From an uncultured Corynebacterium sp. (lineage in GTDB: Bacteria > Actinomycetota > Actinomycetes > Mycobacteriales > Mycobacteriaceae): a stretch of DNA of 6,948 nt. Where the stretch lies: contig CAMILJ010000106.1 in the NCBI GenBank assembly GCA_946222625.1, positions 1-6,948 on the forward strand, read 5' to 3'. Below, piece by piece: positions 1 through 5,936 of this stretch. Each line of letters starts with the position of its first letter. Position 1 is the stretch's first letter. The position numbers and the translations under genes are program-made. Under the pieces are notes generated by a model. That model made no database searches and was not told where the DNA came from. It saw nothing but the letters and a program-made list of their open reading frames with translations.

Positions 1-1293
1 GGCCGCGCCACGACGCGCGCCGTGGTGGACATGCTGCACACCGCCGGCGTGAAGTTCGGTGTGTTGGCCACGGGCGAAACCTGTACCGGTGACCCGGCGC
101 GCCGTGCCGGAAATGAGTTCCTGTTCCAGGTGATGGCGGAGCAGAACGTCGCCACGCTTAACGACGCCTTTGCCGGCGTCCCCAAAGGCCAGCGCAAAAT
201 CATCACGACGTGCCCGCACTGCTTCAATACGATTCGCAACGAATACCCCGACTTCGACGGCCACTTCGACGTGCTGCACCACACGCAGCTGCTCAACCGT
301 TTGGTGCGGGAGAAGCTGCTCGTGCCGGTGCCGCGCTCCCCGGAGAACCGCAAGCCGGTGACCTACCACGACCCGTGCTTCCTGGGCCGCCACAACAAGG
401 TCTTCGACCCGCCGCGTGAGCTCGTGGAGGCGACCGGTGCGTCGCTGGCGGAGATGGACCACAACCGCGACGAGGCTTTCTGCTGCGGTGCCGGTGGCGC
501 GCGCATGTTCATGGAGGAAAAGCTGGGCAAGCGCATTAACGAGTTCCGCTCGGAGCAGGCCGTGGCAACGGGCGCGGAACAGATCGCGACGGGCTGCCCG
601 TTCTGCAACGTCATGCTCACGGGCGGCGTGAAGTCCATCGCACCGGAAACTCAGGTCAGCGATGTGGCGCTCATGCTGCACAGCGCCATCGCCCCCTCCG
701 GCGACCTCCCTGCTCCGCGTGAGAAGGCCTTCCTCGATACGCCTCGCCGCCTGCCCGTGGAAGATTCCGACGCGCCTTCCCCGGAAGGACCCGCTGCGCA
801 ATCTGCCCCGACAAGCTCCCCGCAGGCCCCCACCGCTGCGCCGTCCGCACCAAGCGCTCCCTCTGCGCCCCAAGCTCCGTCCGTGCCAACCGTGCCTACT
901 GCTCCAGCGGTTCCTTCCTCCCCTGGAGCTCCGATTGCACCGGCGGCTCCGGCTGCCCCCAGCGCTCCCGCTGCGCCGTCCGCACCAAGCGCCCCGCAAG
1001 CACCCGCAGCGCCTAGTGCCCCGGCTACTCCTTCGGCACCGACGCCCCCAACTGCGCCAAGCGCTCCCGCCGCGCCGTCCGCACCGACACCACCGGCGGC
1101 ACCCAGCGCACCCGCGGCACCAAAGGCTCCAGCCGCGCCCAGCGCACCTCAGGCACCCGCAGCGCCGGCTGCGCCCAGTGCGCCGGCTGCTCCAGCAGCG
1201 CCAAGCGCACCAGCCGCACCGAAAGCACCATCTGTGCCAGACGCGCCAGGGGCGCCGAAGACTCCGGGGGCGTCGGCAAGCAAGGGCGACTAG
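1..1293 (+). CDS. C-terminal part of a large CCG-domain (heterodisulfide reductase-like) iron-sulfur oxidoreductase
   Basis: The frame is open from base 1, so the gene starts left of the window; the GTG at 22 is internal. Counting codons from base 1, Cys28 (GETCTGD) and Cys71/Cys74 (TCPHC) form the right half of one cysteine-rich CCG domain. Cys126 (HDPC), Cys161-Cys162 (CCGAGG) and Cys199/Cys202 (GCPFC) form a complete second one, with spacing C-x34-CC-x36-C-x2-C, close to the CCG signature of HdrB/HdrD, GlpC and LutA-type proteins. Such domains bind Fe-S clusters, often noncubane [4Fe-4S], and act in electron transfer or disulfide/lactate/glycerol-phosphate oxidoreduction. I recall that the mycobacterial relative Rv0338c is a membrane-associated protein of nearly 900 residues. 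Residues 268-430 form a Pro/Ala/Ser tail (see the repeat entry) ending in SASKGD. Substrate and partner are unknown. Family assignment is secure; exact function is not. Confidence 0.9.
   Translation, partial: GRATTRAVVDMLHTAGVKFGVLATGETCTGDPARRAGNEFLFQVMAEQNVATLNDAFAGVPKGQRKIITTCPHCFNTIRNEYPDFDGHFDVLHHTQLLNRLVREKLLVPVPRSPENRKPVTYHDPCFLGRHNKVFDPPRELVEATGASLAEMDHNRDEAFCCGAGGARMFMEEKLGKRINEFRSEQAVATGAEQIATGCPFCNVMLTGGVKSIAPETQVSDVALMLHSAIAPSGDLPAPREKAFLDTPRRLPVEDSDAPSPEGPAAQSAPTSSPQAPTAAPSAPSAPSAPQAPSVPTVPTAPAVPSSPGAPIAPAAPAAPSAPAAPSAPSAPQAPAAPSAPATPSAPTPPTAPSAPAAPSAPTPPAAPSAPAAPKAPAAPSAPQAPAAPAAPSAPAAPAAPSAPAAPKAPSVPDAPGAPKTPGASASKGD
844..1266 (+). repeat. 47 consecutive x-x-Pro tripeptide repeats (9-base period) in the tail of the iron-sulfur protein
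   Basis: Reading codons from 844, every third residue is proline for 47 units without a break. The commonest units are SAP and AAP, with some QAP, KAP, TAP, TPP, SVP, GAP, DAP and KTP. All four proline codons are used and the Ala and Ser codons vary, so the pattern is held at the protein level. Some DNA-level duplication is also visible: a 23-base segment at 835-857 recurs exactly at 970-992, and 961-986 matches 1060-1085 with one mismatch. Lysines and an aspartate occur mainly in the last third. Such a segment should be disordered or form polyproline-II helix, perhaps as a spacer or envelope-interacting extension; this is inference. Confidence 0.9.
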
Positions 1294-1321
1294 TGCGACG
1301 TCGGCCACACCACCAACGCAC

Positions 1322-1344
1322 GGGGTAGGCGTGCCTGATACCCC
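1322..1344. promoter_or_regulatory. Inverted repeat upstream of the antiporter gene (operator or hairpin)
   Basis: The arms GGGGTA (1322-1327) and TACCCC (1339-1344) are perfect complements separated by 11 bases, and an inner GGC/GCC pair (1328-1330 with 1333-1335) extends the pairing with a small bulge. It lies 29 bases after the iron-sulfur gene stop and ends 5 bases before the candidate -10 hexamer. It could be a repressor site over the -35 region or a terminator hairpin for the upstream gene. No T-run follows it, which argues against a classical terminator. Confidence 0.45.
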
Positions 1345-1349
1345 ACAGG

Positions 1350-1363
1350 TACGCTCTACTCCA
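1350..1363 (+). promoter_or_regulatory. Candidate -10 element and leaderless start for the antiporter gene
   Basis: TACGCT (1350-1355) fits the actinobacterial -10 pattern TAnnnT and is followed by exactly 7 bases before ATG at 1363, so transcription would begin at or next to the A of the start codon. There is no usable Shine-Dalgarno sequence; the nearest AGG (1347-1349) is 13 bases away. No good -35 hexamer is seen 16-18 bases upstream, which is common in corynebacteria. Inferred from sequence only. Confidence 0.45.
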
Positions 1364-2583
1364 TGCAAACTGACGTAGCTTACGTCCTCGCCTCGGGCGA
1401 GACCAACTACACCAACTCGCTGGTGTCCTTCGCATGGATTATGGCGGTGGCGCTGTTGGCACCGTTGGTATCCCATGCCCTAGGCAAGAAGATGCCGGCC
1501 GTGGCGCTGCTCATTTTCTTCGGCATGCTCATCGGCCCATCGATGTTGGGCCTGGCCCATGAAGACCCCGGCATCGGAATGCTCAAGGAGCTTGGCGTTG
1601 GCGCGCTGTTCCTGCTTGCGGGTTTTGAAATTGACCTCGCCAGCCTGAAGTCGAAGGAAGCCGCGACGGGGCTGTCCACGTGGCTCATCTGCATGGTGGT
1701 GTGTGGCGTCGGCGCGTACTTCCTCATGGATGACATCCCAGGCGCCATCGTCATGGCTATTGCTTTGACGTCCACGGCCCTGGGCACCATCACGCCGATG
1801 CTCAAACAGGACAAGCTGCTAGGCACGCGGGTGGGAGATTCCGTGGTCATCCACGGAGCTATCGGTGAGGTCGCGCCAATTACTGCAATGGCGCTCCTTC
1901 TGGGAACGCGCTCCACGTGGACAACGATGCTGATTCTTCTGGCCTTCATCGCAATCGCGGTGGCAGTGGCCATCATGCCCTTTGCTATTACGACGCTCAT
2001 GCCGTGGTTCAAGGACGCCTTCATTTCCGGGGCGGGCTCAACGAACCAGACCATCATGCGCCTCATCATTTTGATTCTGGCTATCCTCATGGCGGTCACC
2101 GCGGTCTTTGAGCTCGATATCGTGCTGGGCGCCTTCGCGGCGGGCATCATCTTGAACCGCATCGTGCCCGATGAGTTTCATAAGGGCTTGGAGAACCGCC
2201 TCGACGTGGTGTTTTATTCCATGCTCATCCCCGTCTTCTTCGTGGTTTCCGGCATGGCTATTGACTGGAAAGTCATCATGGATGAGCCCCTCAAGGTCCT
2301 CGGCATCCCGCTTCTTATCCTGGTGACCCGCGGCCTGCCAGTGTTCCTGCGCGAAAATATCCACCACACGGGCTCCGACGTCGAAACCACCCGCGAGCGC
2401 CTCCAAGTGGCGCTCTATGCGGCAACCGGCCTGCCCATCATCGTGGCGGTGATGACGCTTGCGGTGAGTTCGGGCATCGTCGATACAGAAATGGCCTCGA
2501 TCTTCATCGCCGGTGGCGCGCTCACCGTGGCTATCTTCCCGTTCCTATCCGGCCTCGTGCGCGAAAAGGAGCAAGCTAAATAG
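1363..2583 (+). CDS. CPA2/Kef-type cation:proton antiporter
   Basis: The 406-residue protein is nearly all membrane helices (about 12-13 predicted by eye, starting near residue 20), as in the Na_H_Exchanger fold. Recognisable family segments are FFGMLIGPSMLGL (52-64), LGVGALFLLAGFEIDL (77-92), LTSTALGTITPML (135-147), the unwound core region around VVIHGAIGEVAPI (161-173), LGAFAAGIILN (255-265) and LYAATGLPIIVAV (351-363). It should exchange Na+ or K+ for H+ across the cytoplasmic membrane; ion choice cannot be read from sequence. At the position of the QD, ND or DD ion-binding pair of KefC, NhaP or NapA it has Gly168-Glu169, so Glu169 is the likely proton/cation carboxylate. It ends right after the last helix (EKEQAK), without the C-terminal RCK/TrkA-N regulatory domain of KefB/KefC. 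The start is ATG 1363. It is followed after 9 bases by the DUF1707 gene. Confidence 0.88.
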   Translation: MQTDVAYVLASGETNYTNSLVSFAWIMAVALLAPLVSHALGKKMPAVALLIFFGMLIGPSMLGLAHEDPGIGMLKELGVGALFLLAGFEIDLASLKSKEAATGLSTWLICMVVCGVGAYFLMDDIPGAIVMAIALTSTALGTITPMLKQDKLLGTRVGDSVVIHGAIGEVAPITAMALLLGTRSTWTTMLILLAFIAIAVAVAIMPFAITTLMPWFKDAFISGAGSTNQTIMRLIILILAILMAVTAVFELDIVLGAFAAGIILNRIVPDEFHKGLENRLDVVFYSMLIPVFFVVSGMAIDWKVIMDEPLKVLGIPLLILVTRGLPVFLRENIHHTGSDVETTRERLQVALYAATGLPIIVAVMTLAVSSGIVDTEMASIFIAGGALTVAIFPFLSGLVREKEQAK

Positions 2584-2592
2584 GCTGTTAGG

Positions 2593-3213
2593 ATGGCTAT
2601 TGTGACTAATCCTTTCAGCATGCGGCTTTCCGACGCCGAGCGGACCAACGCCGTCAACGACCTCGCCCAGGCCTTGGGTGAAGGCCGTCTATCGATGGAC
2701 GAGTTTGAACAGCGCACCGACGCGATAATGGAGGCGACGACTCGCCGCGAGCTGGCGGCCGTCTTCATGGATATCCCCACCAAAGCCAGCACGGAGCTCA
2801 AGATCTACTCCCAAGGTGAAATGGAGCGCGCCTACCAGGCTACGAAGAAGCCTCGACTGGCCACGGCCATGGTAGGCACGCTGGGGTTGTTGTTCGGCTC
2901 GATTGCATCTTTCGGTGCCATGTCCGGCGTCACCGCCGCGCTGACCGGAACGGGCCTGCTTTTCCTCATCCCCGCGTTGTGGATCATGCTGTACGTGGCC
3001 AAGGTGGGCCCGGAATCCTGGCATCGCCCGTCGCCGCGCCAGATCGAGCGCCAGCGCATGCGCGAGCTCAAGGCCGCGGGCGCGGAGGAACGCGCGCAGA
3101 TGCGGGCGTTGGAGCAGGCGCAATGGGCGGAGAGGCGTCGTCAAGCAAGCGAAATCACCGGCGATGCGATGAATCTGGCCAAACGCAAGCTGGAGCAGTG
3201 GAACCAGAAGTAA
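2593..3213 (+). CDS. DUF1707 domain membrane protein
   Basis: The 206-residue protein has three parts. Residues about 10-62 (MRLSDAERTNAV onward, GRLSMDEFEQR at 31-41, RRELAAVFMDIP at 51-62) match the DUF1707 pattern, a small SHOCT-like helical domain common at the N-terminus of actinobacterial membrane proteins. Two hydrophobic helices follow (about 89-110 and 113-136). The last 60 residues are very rich in Arg, Glu, Gln and Ala, predicted to be a long cytoplasmic helix or coiled coil. Function is unknown. The start is ambiguous. ATG 2593 has TAGGCT (2581-2586, overlapping the antiporter stop) 6 bases before it, which would allow leaderless initiation. GTG 2602 has AGGA (2590-2593) at good Shine-Dalgarno distance, and ATG 2620 sits at the edge of the conserved domain. 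The 9-base gap before it and the 10-base gap to alaT suggest an operon. Confidence 0.8.
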   Translation: MAIVTNPFSMRLSDAERTNAVNDLAQALGEGRLSMDEFEQRTDAIMEATTRRELAAVFMDIPTKASTELKIYSQGEMERAYQATKKPRLATAMVGTLGLLFGSIASFGAMSGVTAALTGTGLLFLIPALWIMLYVAKVGPESWHRPSPRQIERQRMRELKAAGAEERAQMRALEQAQWAERRRQASEITGDAMNLAKRKLEQWNQK

Positions 3214-3224
3214 CATATCCGGCA
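3211..3224 (+). promoter_or_regulatory. Candidate -10 element and leaderless start for alaT
   Basis: TAACAT (3211-3216) contains the stop codon of the DUF1707 gene and is followed by exactly 7 bases before ATG 3224, the same geometry as before the antiporter gene. No Shine-Dalgarno sequence lies at normal distance, and no convincing -35 hexamer is visible. It may be an internal operon promoter giving alaT its own leaderless transcript. The evidence is the geometry alone. Confidence 0.3.
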
Positions 3225-4447
3225 TGACACACAACCGGATTTTTGATCAATCCACCAAACTACAAGGCGTTGCCTACGATATTCGCGGCGAGGTTTCCAC
3301 GGAGGCCGAGCGCATGGAGCTCGACGGGCACAGCATTTTGAAGCTCAACACCGGCAACCCGGCAGTGTTTGGTTTCGATGCGCCGGACGTCATCATGCGC
3401 GACATGATTGCGGCGCTGCCGACCTCCCAGGGCTACTCCACATCGAAGGGAATTATCCCGGCGCGTCGCGCGATTGTGACGCGCTATGAGCTGGAGGATT
3501 TCCCCAGCTTCGACGTCAATGACGTGTACCTGGGCAACGGCGTCTCCGAACTAATTTCGATGGTCACGCAGGCGCTGCTTGACGACGGCGACGAGGTTCT
3601 CATCCCCGCCCCTGACTACCCCCTGTGGACGGCAGCGACGTCGCTGGCGGGTGGCACGCCTGTGCACTATTTGTGCGATGAAGAGGATGATTGGAATCCG
3701 TCCATTGAGGATATTCGCGCAAAAGTAACGGAGAAGACCAAGGCTATTGTGGTCATTAATCCGAATAACCCGACGGGTGCGGTGTACTCGCGTGAAACGC
3801 TGCAGAAAATCGTTGAGGTAGCACGCGAATACAATCTGCTGATTCTGGCGGATGAGATTTATGATCGCATTCTTTATGACGGCGCGAAGCACATTTCGAT
3901 TGCCTCGCTGGCGCCGGACTTGCTGACGATCACGTTTAATGGCCTGTCGAAGGCCTACCGCGTGGCCGGCTACCGCGCCGGCTGGATGGTGCTGACGGGC
4001 CCGAAGTCCCATGCGCGCGGTTTCATCGAGGGCCTGGATTTGCTGGCGGGCATGCGCCTGTGCCCGAATGTGCCGGCGCAGCACGCGATTCAGGTCGCAC
4101 TTGGTGGGCGTCAGTCCATTTATGAGCTCACCGGCCAGGGCGGGCGCTTGCTCAAGCAGCGCAATGTCGCATACGAGAAGCTCAACGAGATTCCGGGCGT
4201 GTCCGTGACGAAGCCGATGGGCGCGCTGTATTGCTTCCCGCGCCTGGACCCGGAGGTGTATGAGATTCACGATGACGCGAAGCTCATGCTCGACATCCTG
4301 CGCGCCGAGAAAATCCTCATGGTGCAGGGCACCGGCTTTAACTGGCCCACGCCGGATCACTTCCGCGTGGTCACGCTGCCGTGGGCTTCGCAGCTGGAGA
4401 ACGCGATTGAGCGGCTCGGCAACTTCCTGGTGAGCTACCGCCAATAG
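3224..4447 (+). CDS. alaT: Alanine aminotransferase AlaT (class I PLP-dependent)
   Basis: This 407-residue fold-type I aminotransferase transfers the amino group between glutamate and pyruvate, giving alanine and 2-oxoglutarate, in the cytoplasm. Visible signatures are NTGNP (42-46), the cofactor-stacking Tyr132 in PDYPLW, PNNPTG (180-185), Asp210 and Tyr213 in ADEIYD, the Schiff-base Lys243 in NGLSKAYRVAGYRAGW (239-254), the phosphate-binding Arg251 and the substrate-carboxylate Arg381 (FRVV). The stretch RLCPNVPAQHAIQ (278-290) is typical of the AlaA/AlaT group of E. coli and C. glutamicum, which favours alanine over aspartate aminotransferase, although mycobacterial relatives are annotated aspC. 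All catalytic residues are present and the length is normal. ATG 3224 precedes the family's usual N-terminus and lies 10 bases after the DUF1707 stop. It ends before the hairpin at 4477-4511. Confidence 0.93.
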   Translation: MTHNRIFDQSTKLQGVAYDIRGEVSTEAERMELDGHSILKLNTGNPAVFGFDAPDVIMRDMIAALPTSQGYSTSKGIIPARRAIVTRYELEDFPSFDVNDVYLGNGVSELISMVTQALLDDGDEVLIPAPDYPLWTAATSLAGGTPVHYLCDEEDDWNPSIEDIRAKVTEKTKAIVVINPNNPTGAVYSRETLQKIVEVAREYNLLILADEIYDRILYDGAKHISIASLAPDLLTITFNGLSKAYRVAGYRAGWMVLTGPKSHARGFIEGLDLLAGMRLCPNVPAQHAIQVALGGRQSIYELTGQGGRLLKQRNVAYEKLNEIPGVSVTKPMGALYCFPRLDPEVYEIHDDAKLMLDILRAEKILMVQGTGFNWPTPDHFRVVTLPWASQLENAIERLGNFLVSYRQ

Positions 4448-4476
4448 CCCTGCTTTCCGCGATCGGGCGGGCGCAA

Positions 4477-4511
4477 AGAGACGCACTCGGCACAAAAGCG
4501 TGCGCGTCTCT
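4477..4511. terminator. Hairpin between convergent genes, candidate bidirectional terminator
   Basis: AGAGACGC (4477-4484) pairs with GCGTCTCT (4504-4511) in an 8-base perfect stem. An alternative inner pairing GCAC/GTGC (4483-4486 with 4500-4503) lengthens it with a two-base bulge. It fills the 65-base gap between the alaT stop (4447) and the stop of the opposing HNH gene (4513). On the minus strand the stem ends in CTCTTTG, a short T-run; on the plus strand there is none. Termination in the minus direction is therefore more plausible, and the plus direction is uncertain. Confidence 0.6.
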
Positions 4512-4512
4512 C

Positions 4513-5802
4513 CTATCGGTCGGGCGGAGCGGGACTTCCCGGCTCAGAACGTGTGGATGTCGGAGATTCGGCCGGCTTTGCGGTCTGGGCACGACGGCTT
4601 GTGCTAGGCCCCGCAACGGTGCTTACTGTGTCTTGACGGTTTTCGTGAATACGCTGGGCGCGTGGTGCGCGGTGCGGATGTACCGGTTCCCGCGGATCGC
4701 GGGGGCCGGCTGGCACCCACTTAACTTTGCCGTTTTCCCGCACGATACGGCCACGGCCCGGGAGACCATTGATGGCGTTGTGATACTTGCACAGCGGGGT
4801 GAGGTTTTCGGGGTTTGTCTCGCCGCCGTTTCTCCATTCCTTGATGTGGTGTATCTGGCAATAATCAGCCCCACACAAGCAACGGCCCCAGGCACAGGTT
4901 GGTTGTTCCCCACTTGCCATGATGCGCTGCTTCTCCGAGGCAACCCGCTGGGTGCGGTGAAGTTCCACGGGGCCTTTGACACGGTCGACGAGCATGACGA
5001 GTCCTTCTTCGGCGAACTCGCGCTCGATAAGTTCTTTGCCCGTAATCTTGGCGCCGTTGGATAGCTGAATCACGATATCCCCAAGGTCAGGCGCCGCGGT
5101 ATCAGCGCCAAGTGTCTCATGGTTGGTGGATTGGGTTGCAGATGACGCTGGCTGGCCGGAAAGAGGAGCGTTCGGGTCCGCAGAATCGGGGCGCGGCGTG
5201 GACGGGTCACCCAAGCGGCCCAAAATTCTGGCGTACTCGGGAAGCTCCATGACGGCGAGGGTCTGGGGAACGGGGCGGGCAAGGCGGCCCTCGCGAAACG
5301 CAGCCGTGAATGAGCCGACTGGATCGTCCTCATCGATGTTGGGGCGCAGGTCCTCGATGAGCGCCGCCGGGGCCGTGAGCGTGAGCTTGGATAGCTCCTT
5401 GCCACGGCGAATTGTCACGCCCGGCTTCGGCGTGGGCGGCGGGCTGAGCTCGCGAATGCGCTTGCGCGCATAGCGGGCCACGGCCTTCTCATCGCCAGTG
5501 ATTCCGCACAGCTCAATGCGCAGATCCCACGCCTGGCGCTGTTTCTTCAGCCTTCCCGCGAAGCGTTCAATGAGAAGCAACGTGGGAAGGTCGTGCCCAT
5601 TGGCACGGGCGGCCGCAACGGCACGCGCCTGTTTGCGGGTGAAGGCGGTGGAGGCAAAGTAGACGTCGAAAAGCGCCAGCAGAGAGCGTGCCGCAGACTC
5701 CGGACCCCACACCCGAAGCTGCTCGAAGCTGAGCCCCGCAACGCCGGCGACGAGCTCGATGCCCGCCGCCTGGCTGCGAAGATGCGCTTCCACAAGGTTC
5801 AT
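4513..5802 (-). CDS. DUF222/13E12-type HNH endonuclease domain protein
   Basis: From ATG at 5802 the protein is 429 residues. Residues 1-120 are mostly helical and match the corynebacterial DUF222-like N-terminal type, with LKKQRQAWDLRIELCGITGD (85-104) and a basic YARKRIRELSPPP segment. Residues 137-245 contain a second conserved part and a variable Pro/Ser/Thr linker (199-240). An HNH zinc-finger nuclease motif lies at 303-345: Cys303, Cys308, Cys310, Cys315, His318-His319, Asn330 and Asn333, then Cys338-x2-His341-Asn342. The HNH residues look intact, so metal-dependent DNA cleavage is possible, but the cellular role of this multicopy actinobacterial family is not established. The C-terminal 60 residues are Arg/Pro/Ser-rich low complexity. 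A start at TTG 5838 would add 12 residues, but that TTG coincides with the predicted -35 hexamer, so ATG 5802 is preferred. It is convergent with alaT and divergent from the YibE/F gene. Confidence 0.85.
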   Translation of the reverse strand: MNLVEAHLRSQAAGIELVAGVAGLSFEQLRVWGPESAARSLLALFDVYFASTAFTRKQARAVAAARANGHDLPTLLLIERFAGRLKKQRQAWDLRIELCGITGDEKAVARYARKRIRELSPPPTPKPGVTIRRGKELSKLTLTAPAALIEDLRPNIDEDDPVGSFTAAFREGRLARPVPQTLAVMELPEYARILGRLGDPSTPRPDSADPNAPLSGQPASSATQSTNHETLGADTAAPDLGDIVIQLSNGAKITGKELIEREFAEEGLVMLVDRVKGPVELHRTQRVASEKQRIMASGEQPTCAWGRCLCGADYCQIHHIKEWRNGGETNPENLTPLCKYHNAINGLPGRGRIVRENGKVKWVPAGPRDPREPVHPHRAPRAQRIHENRQDTVSTVAGPSTSRRAQTAKPAESPTSTRSEPGSPAPPDR

Positions 5803-5838
5803 GCCAGCAACGCTAAACGCCCCACCCGCACCGCACAA
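5802..5838 (-). promoter_or_regulatory. Promoter of the HNH gene with leaderless start
   Basis: On the minus strand TTGTGC (5838-5833) and TAGCGT (5815-5810) are separated by exactly 17 bases, and TAGCGT is followed by 7 bases and then ATG (5802-5800). This is the best-formed promoter in the window, with a -35 beginning TTG, ideal spacing and the TAnnnT -10. There is no Shine-Dalgarno sequence before the ATG, which agrees with a leaderless transcript starting at the start codon. Inferred from sequence only. Confidence 0.6.
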
Positions 5839-5855
5839 CGGCGCCGCCGCCAGCC

Positions 5856-5864
5856 TGTGGATAA
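5856..5864 (-). promoter_or_regulatory. Perfect DnaA-box 9-mer
   Basis: TGTGGATAA on the plus strand is the exact complement of the classical DnaA box TTATCCACA. It lies in the divergent intergenic region, 18 bases upstream of the predicted -35 of the HNH gene and about 60 bases upstream of the YibE/F start. Only one box is seen and there is no replication gene nearby, so this is not an origin. It could be a DnaA-responsive regulatory site or chance. Confidence 0.4.
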
Positions 5865-5880
5865 CTTGTTGATCGTGTCA

Positions 5881-5918
5881 TCATTAGTTTTCTTTTTAAT
5901 GAAACTCATTCACAATGA
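5881..5918. promoter_or_regulatory. Cluster of four alternating TCATT/AATGA half-sites, candidate operator for the YibE/F gene
   Basis: TCATT (5881-5885), AATGA (5898-5902), TCATT (5906-5910) and AATGA (5914-5918) alternate in orientation within 38 bases, with the last three starting exactly 8 bases apart. AATGA-AAC-TCATT (5898-5910) is a perfect inverted repeat. A -10-like TTTAAT (5895-5900, five of six to TATAAT) and a weaker CACAAT (5911-5916), 7 bases before ATG 5924, lie within it. A bound regulator would cover the promoter. The half-site resembles Fur-family boxes, but the regulator is not identified. Confidence 0.4.
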
Positions 5919-5936
5919 TAGGCATGACTAACCTGA
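5918..5936 (+). promoter_or_regulatory. DtxR-box-like 19-mer over the start codon of the YibE/F gene
   Basis: Aligned by eye to the DtxR consensus TTAGGTTAGCCTAACCTAA, this 19-mer agrees at 13 positions. The right half is strong (CTAACCTGA, 8 of 9) and the left half is weak (TAGG conserved). It spans ATG 5924, so binding would block a transcript starting near or at the ATG. Part of it is also coding sequence, so the match may be coincidental. Confidence 0.3.

Noticed and set aside
22..24. GTG at 22 as gene start for the iron-sulfur protein
   Set aside because: The frame is open to base 1 and the upstream codons continue the first cysteine-rich domain, so the gene begins outside the window.
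662..1378. Long open frame overlapping the Pro-rich tail in another + frame
   Set aside because: It is an Arg/Pro/His-rich by-product of reading the 9-base repeat out of frame; the other frame carries the conserved CCG domains and the regular tail.
3966..3983. GCCGGC repeat pair inside alaT as a hairpin or regulatory site
   Set aside because: It encodes the conserved AGYRAG segment after the catalytic lysine; the symmetry follows from repeated Ala-Gly codons.
3551..4495. 314-codon antisense open frame across alaT
   Set aside because: It mirrors a fully intact aminotransferase gene, has no recognisable domain, and long antisense frames are usual in high-GC coding DNA. The same applies to 1407-2162 (-).
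4513..5802. HNH gene as part of an undescribed defence or mobile system
   Set aside because: There is no partner gene, no terminal repeats, no target duplication and no evident composition shift; DUF222/HNH proteins are common chromosomal genes in this order.
5836..5838. TTG at 5838 as start of the HNH protein
   Set aside because: It would add a 12-residue Gly/Ala-rich leader, has no ribosome-binding site and coincides with the predicted -35 hexamer; ATG 5802 fits the promoter geometry.
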